Part shown: positions 9,313 to 17,673 of the stretch, piece by piece
How the letters are laid out: every line of letters begins with the position of its first letter
How positions within the stretch are numbered: the stretch's first letter is position 1
Assembly (NCBI RefSeq): GCF_021228125.1
Contig: NZ_JAJQQS010000003.1
Coordinates: 248,001 to 312,000 of the forward strand
DNA from: Streptomyces albireticuli
GTDB lineage: Bacteria; Actinomycetota; Actinomycetes; Streptomycetales; Streptomycetaceae
Reading direction: 5' to 3'
Length of the DNA: 64,000 nt
Notes under the pieces: generated by a model
Seen by the model: the letters and a program-made list of their open reading frames with translations, nothing else
Database searches by the model: none
What the model was told of the DNA's origin: nothing
Translations under genes and position numbers: made by a program

Positions 9313-11358
9313 TCACGGAAAGGGCCGCGTGGGAAAAGCCGCCCGCACCCCGTCCAGCGGCAACCACACCACCGGCCGCCCCACAGCCCGTCCGCCCCGG
9401 ACCGCCGTGACCTCCTCCTCCGGCAGCCCCCGCCCGTACACCCGCACGTCGTCGAGCTCCCCGGACAGAAACGCCCGGCCGTCCGGCTTCTGCCCCAGAT
9501 ACGCCCCGAACGTCGACCCGCGGCTCACCGACCCCGGCACGCCGGGCACCGACGAGGCGCCGTCGTCGACGGTGAGCGTGAGCCGCCCGCCTCCGCGCCG
9601 CAGGGCCACGAAGTGCCACCGGCCGTCGCCCGGCGGCGCGACGGCGGCCCGGACCGTCGCCGTCCGGGCGGGGCCGGGCCCGGAAACGGCCGTGACCCGC
9701 GCGGACACCTGCCGCGTGGCGGGTTCCCAGCGCAGGGCCACCTGTGGCGCGCCGCCGATCCCGCCCGTCCACAGCAGGGGCTGTTCGCCGCGCGGCGCGC
9801 CGCCGCCGCGGAACCACAAGGTGGCCGTGAAGTCCCGCTCGCCGAGCGGCAGCGTGTCGCGGTAGGGGAGCCGTACGGAGTCGTCCACGCCGTCGAGGAC
9901 GAGCGCGCCGCCCCACCGGCCGCCGGTCGGCCGGGCGCCCCCGAGGACGTAAGCGCCCGGGGCGGCCCGGCCGTCGGCGCCGTTCCGGCCGGCCGTCCCG
10001 CGGTCCGGTGTCGTGGGGCCGGGCCCGGTGCGCGGCCCGAGCCAGTCCTCGGTGAAGCGGGCGAAGCGGATCTCGTCGCGGGCGTTGCCCTTCCCGGCCT
10101 CGTAGAGCAGACCGGCCGTGCCGGGGGAGACGACCGCGAGGTCGGAGTAGCCGGACCAGTCGGCGGTGACGCGCGCGCCCTGCTCGGCGCTCTCCCAGGT
10201 GTGCCCCTGGTCGTAGGAGGAGCGGATCGTCATCGTGCGGCGCCGGTCGGGGTCGGCGGGCACGGAGAGCAGCCAGCGCCCGGGGCGCAGCGCCGCGACC
10301 GAGCCCTGGACCATGGGCGCGGCCAGGTCGGGGAGGGCGCGGAAGGGCGCGGTGAAGCTCTCGCCGCCGTCGCGGCTGACCGCGTCGTCGCGGTGGCCGA
10401 GGTCGGTGCCGTTCTGCTCGCGCCCGTTGACGTAGACCGAGCCGTCGGACCGCTCGGCGAGGCTCAGTTCGGAGGGCATCTGGCGGTAGGTGCCGTCGGG
10501 GGCGATGGGGTGGGTGTCGACGGCGCCGAGCCGCCAGTGCCGGCCGCCGTCGTCGCTGAGGGCGAGCGCCGCGTGGTTGGCGGTGCCGCGCGTGCCGTCG
10601 TGGCTCTCGGCGTTGACGCCGACGACCAGCCGGCCGCTGTCGGGGCCGTGGGCGAGCTGGATGCCGTGGCCGGGCCCGGTGGCGTACCAGGAGTTCCAGC
10701 CGCGCGGGCGCAGCGACTCCGTGAGGTCGCGCGGCCGGGACCAGCGGTCGCCGGCGTCGTCGCTGTACTGCACGTGCGGGGTGCGGTCGCACGGCACGTC
10801 GCAGTTGGCGGCGTCCTGTCTGCCCTTGTTGTAGGTGGTGACCAGCACGACCCGGCCGGTGGCGCGGTCGACGACGGGCGCGGGGTTGCCGTGGGTGTCG
10901 CCGTCGCCCTCGTCGACCAGTCGCAGCGGCCCCCAGGTGCGGCCGCCGTCGGTGGACCGTTTGAGGACGACGTCGATGTCGGTGGCGTCGCCGCAGTTGC
11001 CCTTCCGGCCTTCGGCGAAGGCGAGCACCGTGCCGGGGGCCGGCCCGGCCACGAGGGCCGGGATCCGGAAGCAGGAGTATTCGCCCGGTGGGCCGTCCTG
11101 CGCCGCGCTGAACAGGACCCGCTCCTCGAAGCCGGTACGGGCCGGGGAGGCGGGATCCGCCGTGGCGCGGGCGGGTAGGGGGTGGACGGCGGTGACCAGC
11201 GCGGCGGCGACGGTGACGGCGGCGAGGGCGTGGGGGACCCTGACGGCGCGTCGGGGGCGGGAGGGCCCGGAGACACGGCGGAACAGGGGGATCCGGGGGA
11301 GCAGGAGGATTCGGCGGGATCGGTGGTGTCGGGGACCCGGTGGGGGGTGCGGCGCCAT
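9313..11358 (-). CDS. Secreted exo-alpha-sialidase with C-terminal LamG-like domain
   Basis: A 681-residue extracellular glycoside hydrolase of the GH33 sialidase type, removing terminal sialic acids from glycans. A basic, Arg-rich N-terminus and a hydrophobic segment (ALAAVTVAAALVTAV) form a long export signal ending near ARATAD. The propeller carries the catalytic-arginine motif FRIPAL and at least four Asp boxes (STDGGRTW, SDDAGDRW, SDDGGRHW, SYDQGHTW). After about residue 470 a concanavalin/LamG-like beta-sandwich follows (LVLDGVDDSVRLPY; FTATLWFRGG; GELDDVRVYGRGL), probably for carbohydrate binding. The ATG at 11358 is preferred to further upstream starts. The neighbouring genes are not involved in sialic acid use, so a scavenging or host-glycan role is inference. 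Confidence 0.9.
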   Translation of the reverse strand: MAPHPPPGPRHHRSRRILLLPRIPLFRRVSGPSRPRRAVRVPHALAAVTVAAALVTAVHPLPARATADPASPARTGFEERVLFSAAQDGPPGEYSCFRIPALVAGPAPGTVLAFAEGRKGNCGDATDIDVVLKRSTDGGRTWGPLRLVDEGDGDTHGNPAPVVDRATGRVVLVTTYNKGRQDAANCDVPCDRTPHVQYSDDAGDRWSRPRDLTESLRPRGWNSWYATGPGHGIQLAHGPDSGRLVVGVNAESHDGTRGTANHAALALSDDGGRHWRLGAVDTHPIAPDGTYRQMPSELSLAERSDGSVYVNGREQNGTDLGHRDDAVSRDGGESFTAPFRALPDLAAPMVQGSVAALRPGRWLLSVPADPDRRRTMTIRSSYDQGHTWESAEQGARVTADWSGYSDLAVVSPGTAGLLYEAGKGNARDEIRFARFTEDWLGPRTGPGPTTPDRGTAGRNGADGRAAPGAYVLGGARPTGGRWGGALVLDGVDDSVRLPYRDTLPLGERDFTATLWFRGGGAPRGEQPLLWTGGIGGAPQVALRWEPATRQVSARVTAVSGPGPARTATVRAAVAPPGDGRWHFVALRRGGGRLTLTVDDGASSVPGVPGSVSRGSTFGAYLGQKPDGRAFLSGELDDVRVYGRGLPEEEVTAVRGGRAVGRPVVWLPLDGVRAAFPTRPFP

Positions 11359-11494
11359 GGCCCGGCCCTTTCGCGTCGAGGCACGTGGTGGCATGTCGTG
11401 ACACGCAAAAAACCGGATGCCCTGACTCCAGGCCCGGCGAGGCCGAACGTACGGGGCGTCAGGTGACCCCACAAGGCGGGTTCCGCCAAAGAGC

Positions 11495-12448
11495 TCACAC
11501 GGGTCGCAGCACCACCTTGCCCAGGTTGACGCGGGACTCGATGATCCGGTGCGCCTCCGCGGCCTCCGTCAGCGGCAGCTCGGCGTGCACCCGGGGGCGC
11601 AGCCGCCCGGCGGCGAACTCCTCCCACAGCTCCAGCCGCCACCGCTCCATCAGCGCCGGGTGGTGACGGGCTATCAGTGCCATCTGGAAGCCGATGACGG
11701 ACTTCGCTCCCACGAGGAGGTCGTACGCGTCGACGGTGCCGCCGCCCGAGCTGTAGGCCACCAGCCGGCCCCCGGGGGCGAGGGCGGCGAGGGCGGGGGA
11801 GAGGAGCGCGCCGCCGACGGCGTCGAGGACGATGTCGACGGGGGCGAAGGGCAGCGGCGCCGGACCGGCCAGCTCCTCGTACGTCACGACCTCGTCCGCG
11901 CCCAGCGACCGTACGAAGTCCGCCTTCGCGGCCGAGCCGACCGCGGCGACGACCCGCCCGGCGCCGCGCGCCCCGGCGATCTGCACGGCGAGGTGCCCGA
12001 CGCCGCTCGCCGCGGCCGTCACCAGCACGGACTCGCCCTCGGCGGGGCGAGCGGCCTCGTACGCACCGCGGGCGACGAGCCCGCAGCGCACCAGCGCGAC
12101 GGCGTCGGTGGCGCTCGCGCCGTCGGGTACGGGGGAGGCCATGGCGGAGTGCAGGAGGGAGCGGTCGGCGTAGGCGTCGCCGAAGCACAGGCCCGTGACG
12201 CGGTCGCCGGGCGCGAAGCCCGTCACGTCCGGCCCGACCGCGAGGATCCGCCCGGCGACCTCGCCCCCGAGGCCCGCGGGCAGCGGCAGCCCGCCCTCAC
12301 GCACCTTCCGGACGACCGGCAGGGTCACGCCCACCGCCTCGGTGCGCAGCAGCAGTTCGCCGGCGCCGGGTCCGGGGACGTCCGCCTCCTCGACCCGCAG
12401 GACCTCGGGGCCGCCGTTCTCGTGATACCGGACGCGACGCACGCGCAC
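11495..12448 (-). CDS. Zinc-type alcohol dehydrogenase/quinone oxidoreductase (MDR family)
   Basis: A 317-residue medium-chain reductase with the quinone-reductase architecture. The N-terminal GroES-like fold has GGPEVLRVEEADVPGPG near residue 11 and GGEVAGRILAVGPDVTGFAPGDRV. The Rossmann domain has VLVTAAASGVGHLAVQ for NADPH binding near residue 142. The structural and catalytic zinc cysteines are absent, so it should be a zinc-independent NADPH:quinone or enone reductase. The GTG start at 12448 follows GGGAGG. It is divergent from a MarR regulator across two palindromic operators, so it is very likely that regulator's target, consistent with an electrophile or quinone stress role. Confidence 0.87.
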   Translation of the reverse strand: MRVRRVRYHENGGPEVLRVEEADVPGPGAGELLLRTEAVGVTLPVVRKVREGGLPLPAGLGGEVAGRILAVGPDVTGFAPGDRVTGLCFGDAYADRSLLHSAMASPVPDGASATDAVALVRCGLVARGAYEAARPAEGESVLVTAAASGVGHLAVQIAGARGAGRVVAAVGSAAKADFVRSLGADEVVTYEELAGPAPLPFAPVDIVLDAVGGALLSPALAALAPGGRLVAYSSGGGTVDAYDLLVGAKSVIGFQMALIARHHPALMERWRLELWEEFAAGRLRPRVHAELPLTEAAEAHRIIESRVNLGKVVLRPV

Positions 12449-12458
12449 CTCCCAGATG

Positions 12459-12477
12459 TCGTTGGTGGTCCCAACGA
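12459..12477. promoter_or_regulatory. MarR operator copy 1
   Basis: A 19-bp palindrome, TCGTTGG-N5-CCAACGA. It lies 11 bp upstream of the oxidoreductase GTG and is nearly identical to the copy at 12488-12506. Confidence 0.75.
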
Positions 12478-12487
12478 TACAGAGGTT

Positions 12488-12506
12488 TCGTTGGGTGGTC
12501 CAACGA
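12488..12506. promoter_or_regulatory. MarR operator copy 2
   Basis: A second 19-bp TCGTTGG-N5-CCAACGA palindrome, 29 bp centre to centre from copy 1. It lies 21 bp upstream of the marR-type ATG, placed to repress both divergent genes. Confidence 0.75.
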
Positions 12507-12527
12507 TTTTATGAGTAGGGTCGGAAC

Positions 12528-13028
12528 ATGAAAAAAGAGACCGCCGCTTCAGGAACCGAAACCGAAACCGGAACCGGAGCCAGGGCCGGGATCGACCCGA
12601 GCGGACCGGCGCTGGCCCGGATCCGAGCCCTCCCGAGCTGGCAGCTCAACCGCGCTTCCGCGCGCGGCCGCCGCCTGGTGGGCGAGGCCCTCGCCCGGGA
12701 GGGCCTGCGGATGCCGCACCACGCGGTGCTGTCGGCCGTGTCCGACCTGGGCCCGGTCGCCCAGGCCGAGCTGGGCCGTACGACCGGCTTCGACCCCAAG
12801 GACATGGTCGGCATCCTCAACGACCTCCAGGCCGCGGGACTGGTCACGCGGGAGCCGGACCCGGCGGACCGGCGCAAGAACGCCATCTCCCTCACGGACG
12901 AGGGCGGGCGGCGGCTGGTGCGGCTGGCGGAGCGGGGGGACGAGGCGAACGAGGAGTTGCTGGGGGCGCTGACGCCGGGGGAGAGGGAGCGGTTCCTGGA
13001 ACTGCTGCGGAAGGTGGCGGAGGGGTGA
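12528..13028 (+). CDS. MarR-family transcriptional regulator
   Basis: A 166-residue winged-helix regulator. After a Thr/Glu-rich N-terminal tail of about 25 residues, the chain has a dimerisation helix, the recognition region (LGPVAQAELGRTTGFDPKDMVGILNDLQAAGLVTRE, residues about 75-115, paraphrased as one block) and the wing PADRRKNAISLTDEG. The DxRxxx.xLT wing signature is the family hallmark. It is divergent from an NADPH:quinone-type reductase and shares two palindromic operators with it, so it probably represses both until a reactive ligand is sensed. No cysteine cluster typical of oxidant-sensing is seen. Confidence 0.88.
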   Translation: MKKETAASGTETETGTGARAGIDPSGPALARIRALPSWQLNRASARGRRLVGEALAREGLRMPHHAVLSAVSDLGPVAQAELGRTTGFDPKDMVGILNDLQAAGLVTREPDPADRRKNAISLTDEGGRRLVRLAERGDEANEELLGALTPGERERFLELLRKVAEG

Positions 13029-13181
13029 AGGCCGGGCAGGGGCCGCCACCTCGGGACTGAGGGGCCGGGCCGGCCGGACTGAGCCGGCCTGAAGGGGCCG
13101 GGCCTGCCGGGCCTGCCTGGCGTCAGGGGCCGGGCCGGCCGGGAGCGGCTGCCGGGGAACGTCGCTGAGGGGGGCCGGGTC

Positions 13182-13289
13182 GATCGGGGCTACCCGGGCC
13201 GATCGGAACTACCCAGCCTGATCGGAACTACCCAGGCCGATCGGAACTACCCAGGCTGATCGGAACTACCCGAATCGATCGGGGCTAAG
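13182..13289. repeat. 19-bp tandem repeat, about 5.7 copies
   Basis: Units of the type GATCGGAACTACCCAGGCC start at 13182, 13201, 13220, 13239, 13258 and 13277 (last copy partial). The first and last units carry GGGGCT in place of GGAACT. The array ends in the fdhD stop codon. Confidence 0.9.
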
Positions 13290-14142
13290 CGCCGTCACCC
13301 CCCGCACCCCCGTCCAGCACCACCCGCTCCTCCCCCGCGTAGACGTTCATCGACGTGCCGCGCAGGAACCCCACCAGCGTCAGCCCCGTCTCCGCCGCCA
13401 GGTCCACCGCCAGCGAGGACGGTGCCGACACCGCCGCGAGCACCGGGATCCCGGCCATCACGGCCTTCTGCGCCAGCTCGAACGAGGCGCGCCCGGACAC
13501 CAGCAGCACCGTGCCCGACAGCGGCAGCAGACCCCGTTGCAGAGCCCGTCCGATGATCTTGTCGACCGCGTTGTGCCGCCCGACGTCCTCGCGGACGTCC
13601 AGCAGATCACCGTCCGCGGAGAACAGCGCGGCCCCGTGCAGCCCGCCCGTGGTCTCGAAGACGCGCTGCGCCTCGCGCAACCGGCCGGGGAGGGTGGCCA
13701 GCAGCTCCGGGGTGAGCCGCATCGGTGACGGGCCGTCGGATACGGGGTGCCGGGCGGTGGTCCGTACGGCGTCCAGGCTGGCCTTTCCGCACAGGCCGCA
13801 GGACGACGTGGTGTAGACGTTGCGTTCGAGCGCGATGTCGGGGAGCGGCACCCCGGGGGCGAGGCGCACGTCGACGACGTTGTACGTGTTCGAGCCGTCC
13901 TCCGTGGCGCCCGCGCAGTAGACGATGCGTTCGAGCTCGTCGGCGCGGGCCAGGACGCCCTCGCTGACCAGGAAGCCGGCCGCCAGGGCGAAGTCGTCGC
14001 CCGGGGTGCGCATGGTGATGGCGAGAGGCTTGCCGTTGAGCCGGATCTCCATCGGCTCCTCGGCCACGAGGGTGTCCGGGCGCGTGCCGACGGCTCCGTC
14101 GCGGATGCGGATGACGCGGCGTCGTGAGGTGACCCGTCCCAT
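13285..14142 (-). CDS. fdhD: Formate dehydrogenase sulfurtransferase FdhD
   Basis: A 285-residue FdhD-family protein. FdhD passes sulfur from the IscS desulfurase to the molybdenum cofactor of formate dehydrogenase and is needed for that enzyme's activity. The sulfur-carrying motif SSCGLCGK (paired cysteines) is present near residue 120. So are the family signatures NGKPLAITMRTPGDD near residue 37 and EDVGRHNAVDK near residue 190. I start the protein at the ATG at 14142 (MGRVTSRRRV), because family members begin close to this arginine-rich segment. A GTG 99 bases upstream gives an unsupported extension. No formate dehydrogenase gene lies in the window. The stop codon sits at the edge of a 19-bp tandem repeat array. 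Confidence 0.93.
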   Translation of the reverse strand: MGRVTSRRRVIRIRDGAVGTRPDTLVAEEPMEIRLNGKPLAITMRTPGDDFALAAGFLVSEGVLARADELERIVYCAGATEDGSNTYNVVDVRLAPGVPLPDIALERNVYTTSSCGLCGKASLDAVRTTARHPVSDGPSPMRLTPELLATLPGRLREAQRVFETTGGLHGAALFSADGDLLDVREDVGRHNAVDKIIGRALQRGLLPLSGTVLLVSGRASFELAQKAVMAGIPVLAAVSAPSSLAVDLAAETGLTLVGFLRGTSMNVYAGEERVVLDGGAGGDGA

Positions 14143-14316
14143 GGCGATCAGTCCCGTGGTGGTGAGGAGGGCGGACAAAGCTTGCGAAGCGGGGCGAACG
14201 GCCGAGGTGGTCCGGACGGCCGTTCGGTGATCCGCTCGCAAACCGTCTCACGTGACGTGGGCCTCATCGCGGCCGGGCACCCATCGGCGGCCCCGTGCCG
14301 TGGCTACTGTTCGGTA

Positions 14317-14430
14317 GCAGCACGCGACCGCCGTGCGTGTGAGCAGTACGCGACCGCCGTGCGTGTGAGCAGCACGCGACCGCCGTGCATGTGAGCAGTA
14401 CGCGACCGCCGTACGTGTGAGCACCACGCG
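14317..14430. repeat. 26-bp tandem repeat, about 4.4 copies
   Basis: Copies at 14317, 14343, 14369 and 14395, plus 10 bases of a fifth, each begin GCAG(C/T)ACGCGACCGCCGT and end GTGTGA. The C and T variants alternate. The array fills most of the 341-bp gap between fdhD and the aldehyde dehydrogenase gene, in their divergent promoter region. Confidence 0.9.
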
Positions 14431-14483
14431 CCACCTCCTTCCACCTCCTTGCCTCGACCGTGCACCGAGAGCGGAGACCTGCG

Positions 14484-16034
14484 ATGGCACCGAGCACCGA
14501 CCTCACCCTCAAGCCCGGCACCGAATGGGCCACGACCTGGCAGCGCTGCCTCGTCGCGGCCCCCGAGGCGTTCCGGGGCGAGCGCGTCCTCAACCTCTGG
14601 GACGGCACCTGGCGGCCCGACGGCCGTCCGCTCCCCGCCACGACCCCGGTCGACGGCACCCCGATCGCGGGCCCGCCCCGCCTCGACGCGGCCACCGCGC
14701 ACCGAGCCGTACGGGCCTCCCTGGACCAGCACCGCGCCTGGCGGACCGTACCGCTCGCCGACCGCAGGGCACGTGTGTGCGCCACGCTCGACGCGCTCAC
14801 CGAGCATCGTGACCTCCTCGCACTCCTCCTCGTGTGGGAGATCGGCAAGCCCTGGCGGGCGGCGCGGGCGGACGTGGACCGGGCGATCGACGGCGTGCGC
14901 TGGTACGCCGGGGAGATCGACCGTATGACGGAGGGCCGGAGCCCGCTGCCCGGCCCGGTCAGCAACATCGCCAGCTGGAACTACCCGATGAGCGTGCTCG
15001 TCCACGCCATGCTCGTTCAGGCACTGGCCGGCAACGCCGTCATCGCGAAGACGCCGACCGACGGCGGCCTGGCCTGTCTGACCCTCGCGAGCGCACTCGC
15101 CGTCCGCGAGGGGCTGCCGGTGACGCTCGTCAGCGGCAGCGGCGGCGAGTTGTCCGAGGCCCTGGTGCGCGCTCCCGAGATCGGCTGCGTGTCCTTCGTG
15201 GGCGGCCGGGACACCGGCGCGCGGGTCGCCACCGCCGTCGCGGACCTGGGCAAGCGCCACATCCTGGAGCAGGAGGGCCTCAACACCTGGGGCTTGTGGA
15301 ACTTCACGGACTGGGAGGGGTTCGGCTCGCGGATCCGCAAGACCTTCGAGTACGGGAAGCAGCGCTGCACGGCGTATCCGCGGTTCGTGGTGCAGCGGTC
15401 GGCCTTCGCGGACTTCCTGGCCGTCTATCTGCCGGCCGTACGGGCGCTTACCCTGGGGCACCCGCTGGCCGTGGCGTCGCCGGACGACGACCTCCCGGAT
15501 CCGGACCTCGGCCCGCTCATCAACGCGGCCAAGGCCAAGGAGCTGACGGACCAGGTGGCGGAGGCGATGAGCCGCGGCGCGGTACCGCTGCACCGCGGCG
15601 AGCTCGCCGCCGGTCGCTTCCTGCCGGGTCAGGACACGAGCGCGTACGTGGCACCGGTCGCCCTCCTCGGCCCGCCGTCGGCGTCACCGCTGCACCACGC
15701 GGAGCCGTTCGGCCCGGTGGACACGATCGTGCTGGTGGACACGGAGGCCGAGCTGCTCGCGGCGATGAACGCCAGCAACGGCGCGCTGGTGGCGACGCTG
15801 TCCTGCGACGACCGAGCCACGTACGAACGCCTGGCGCCGCAGATCCGGGCGTTCAAGGTGGGCCACGGTGTGCCGCGCTCGCGCGGGGACCGGGAGGAGC
15901 TGTTCGGCGGCTTCGGGGCGTCGTGGCGCGGGGCGTTCGTGGGCGGGGAGCTGCTGGTGAGGGCGGTGACGGAGGGGGAGTCGGCGCAGGAGAGGCTGCC
16001 GGGGAACTTCCCGGACTACCACTTGATGCCGTAA
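14484..16034 (+). CDS. NAD(P)-dependent aldehyde dehydrogenase
   Basis: A 516-residue aldehyde dehydrogenase superfamily enzyme oxidising an aldehyde to a carboxylate in the cytosol. Visible landmarks are the catalytic-site asparagine in ASWNYPMSVLVHAM (residues about 160-173), the cofactor-binding lysine in NAVIAKTP, the general-base glutamate in ILEQEGLN, and the nucleophile in GKQRCTAYP (around residue 295), where family members usually read GQ.C. The ATG at 14484 has GGAG 7-10 bases upstream. The EQEGLNTWGLWNF segment departs from the usual ELGGK pattern, so the substrate class is unclear. The gene is divergent from fdhD. Confidence 0.86.
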   Translation: MAPSTDLTLKPGTEWATTWQRCLVAAPEAFRGERVLNLWDGTWRPDGRPLPATTPVDGTPIAGPPRLDAATAHRAVRASLDQHRAWRTVPLADRRARVCATLDALTEHRDLLALLLVWEIGKPWRAARADVDRAIDGVRWYAGEIDRMTEGRSPLPGPVSNIASWNYPMSVLVHAMLVQALAGNAVIAKTPTDGGLACLTLASALAVREGLPVTLVSGSGGELSEALVRAPEIGCVSFVGGRDTGARVATAVADLGKRHILEQEGLNTWGLWNFTDWEGFGSRIRKTFEYGKQRCTAYPRFVVQRSAFADFLAVYLPAVRALTLGHPLAVASPDDDLPDPDLGPLINAAKAKELTDQVAEAMSRGAVPLHRGELAAGRFLPGQDTSAYVAPVALLGPPSASPLHHAEPFGPVDTIVLVDTEAELLAAMNASNGALVATLSCDDRATYERLAPQIRAFKVGHGVPRSRGDREELFGGFGASWRGAFVGGELLVRAVTEGESAQERLPGNFPDYHLMP

Positions 16035-16058
16035 GGAGCCGGGTCGGTTCGGGGCGGC

Positions 16059-17390
16059 TCACCCGATGCCCTGCCGGTCGGGCATCAGGGCGAACTCCCG
16101 GTCGGCGGGTTCGGGGACCGCGAGGTCGACGGCCTGCCGCAGGAGCGTCCGGTGCCGTACGAGCGGTGGGTGCCGGTCCTCGGGGGCGAGCCGGAGCAGG
16201 TCGTCGAGGGCGGCCATGAGCCGGCGGGTCACCTGCGGGGCGCCGACGGCGCAGCCGCGGATCTCGGCGAAGCCGAGGTCGACGAGGTCGGCCCAGCCGG
16301 GCTGGTCCTGCACCAGCCGGACGGCGCCCTTACGGTCGTAGTGGCGCAGGGCGCCGAGCGGCCGGCCGGCGATGGCGGCGAGGATCTGCACGACGCGGTC
16401 CAGGCACTGAACGGCGGTCGTCGGATCGTTGACGGCGGGGGAGAGGGCCCGCTGGGCGATGTCGGAGAGCTGCCGGAGGCCGAAGCCCAGGTCCTGGTGG
16501 AAGGTCCGCTCCACCCCGACGGAGACGGTGTACCGCAAGGCCCGCCGGCCGGGCGCGGGCCCGCCGTGCACGGCCAGCACGGGCGTACCGGGGACGACGA
16601 AGTCCCCGATGCGCGGGATGAGCCGCAGCACGAGGCCGTGCCGCCGGGCGATCCGCACCAGCCGGGCGATGTGCACGTCGCGCAGCACCCCGGCCCGCCC
16701 CCGGTGCACCACCTCCCCCGTGACCTCGCCCGGCACGGCGGACTCGTCGTCGGCCCGGCCGCCGGCCTTCTCCAGCATCCGGAAGGTCTCGCGGGTGATC
16801 CTGTCGATGACGTGGCTGACCCGCATCAGCCGCAGCGTGGAGTTCACATAGACGACGAACAGCACCAGACTCACCAGCACCATGACCACACAGGTCACGC
16901 TGGAGAACACCGGCACCGTCTCGACGGTGCGGGGGTCGGTGTCCCCCTGGTACGAGGCCTGCACGAGGAGCGCGAACAGGAAGGTCGCCAGGAAGACGGC
17001 GAACGTGCACTTGGTGATCCGGCTGCGCACGTAGAGCCGCACCACGCGCGGGGTGAACTGCCCGCTGGCCATCTGGAGCGCGACGAGCGAGATCGAGAAC
17101 ACCACACCGATGAAGGTCAGCATCGCCGAGCCCACGGTGGTGATGATCGTCTTGGTGTCGTCGGCGAGCTCGATCAGCGAGGAAACCGTGCCGTAGTCCC
17201 CGTCGTCCTGAAGCGTCCGGATCAGCAGCCCGTCGAGCTCCAGCGCCCCCACCGCCGCCACCGCGGCCCCCACCAGCCCCACGGTCGGTGTGAACCAGAA
17301 CGTGTCCCGCAGGTGCTCCCGCAACGGCGACAACGCCCGAGGCCGCCGCCGCACCCCACCCGGCGCCCCGAGATGTCCGTCATTGCCCAT
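16059..17390 (-). CDS. DUF2254 family membrane protein
   Basis: A 443-residue protein of the DUF2254 family. Four hydrophobic segments lie at roughly residues 33-55, 85-110, 128-150 and 165-185, including TVGSAMLTFIGVVFSISLVALQ and FAVFLATFLFALLVQ. A soluble C-terminal half carries FHQDLGFGLRQLSDIAQRALSPAVNDPTTAVQ (one conserved stretch, about residues 305-336), which is the family signature. The function of the family is unknown. It stands alone, ending convergently against the aldehyde dehydrogenase gene with a 24-bp gap. The ATG at 17390 is the natural start. Confidence 0.87.
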   Translation of the reverse strand: MGNDGHLGAPGGVRRRPRALSPLREHLRDTFWFTPTVGLVGAAVAAVGALELDGLLIRTLQDDGDYGTVSSLIELADDTKTIITTVGSAMLTFIGVVFSISLVALQMASGQFTPRVVRLYVRSRITKCTFAVFLATFLFALLVQASYQGDTDPRTVETVPVFSSVTCVVMVLVSLVLFVVYVNSTLRLMRVSHVIDRITRETFRMLEKAGGRADDESAVPGEVTGEVVHRGRAGVLRDVHIARLVRIARRHGLVLRLIPRIGDFVVPGTPVLAVHGGPAPGRRALRYTVSVGVERTFHQDLGFGLRQLSDIAQRALSPAVNDPTTAVQCLDRVVQILAAIAGRPLGALRHYDRKGAVRLVQDQPGWADLVDLGFAEIRGCAVGAPQVTRRLMAALDDLLRLAPEDRHPPLVRHRTLLRQAVDLAVPEPADREFALMPDRQGIG

Positions 17391-17489
17391 AAGTGGACCT
17401 TATGCCCGGCGAAGATACCCAGGTGAAAGGCACTCCGAAACCTTGGTATTGTTATCCATGTCGCCGCGGGGAACGCCCTGCGAACACGG

Positions 17490-17584
17490 CACCTGGTCCG
17501 GGTGGCGGAATGGCAGACGCGCTAGCTTGAGGTGCTAGTGCCCTTTATCGGGCGTGGGGGTTCAAGTCCCCCCTCGGACACCAG
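17490..17584. repeat. Left 95-bp direct repeat (candidate attL) containing tRNA-Leu
   Basis: This stretch is identical to 21856-21950 and holds the full tRNA-Leu gene plus a few flanking bases. Sequence further upstream (from about 17437) is related but diverged between the two copies. Confidence 0.8.
17496..17583 (+). tRNA. tRNA-Leu (anticodon GAG), copy 1
   Basis: An 88-nt class II tRNA. The acceptor stem GTCCGGG pairs with CTCGGAC. The anticodon stem-loop is CTAGCTTGAGGTGCTAG, with GAG reading CUC/CUU Leu codons. It has a long variable arm (TGCCCTTTATCGGGCG), the T-loop GGGGGTTCAAGTCCCCC and an encoded CCA. A rho-independent terminator follows at 17597-17619. Confidence 0.96.
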
Positions 17585-17596
17585 CAAGATCAGACG

Positions 17597-17622
17597 AAAC
17601 CCCTGCTCAGCGGGGGTTTTTC
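17597..17622 (+). terminator. Rho-independent terminator of tRNA-Leu copy 1
   Basis: The stem AAACCCC/GGGGTTT, with the loop between, is followed by a T-run (TTTTTCTGTTTT) 13 bp after the tRNA CCA. Confidence 0.85.
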
Positions 17623-17644
17623 TGTTTTCTCGGACTGGCTCAGC

Positions 17645-17673
17645 GGTCAGCGTGACCAGTAGCGTGACCAGTA
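17645..17673. repeat. Short direct repeat next to the attachment site
   Basis: AGCGTGACCAGTA occurs twice in tandem (13-bp unit), followed by related CTGACCGGTG and CATGACCAAC. Repeats of this kind beside a tRNA site may be integrase arm-binding sites; that is inference. Confidence 0.4.

Noticed and set aside
9200..11404. A 734-codon minus-strand frame over the sialidase
   Set aside because: Frame-shifted shadow rich in Arg/Pro/His; the sialidase motifs are in the 9313-11358 frame.
13182..13289. A CRISPR array
   Set aside because: The repeats are contiguous 19-bp units without spacers, and no cas genes are near.
14317..14430. A CRISPR array or coding repeat
   Set aside because: No spacers between the 26-bp units; the open frames across it contain early stops.
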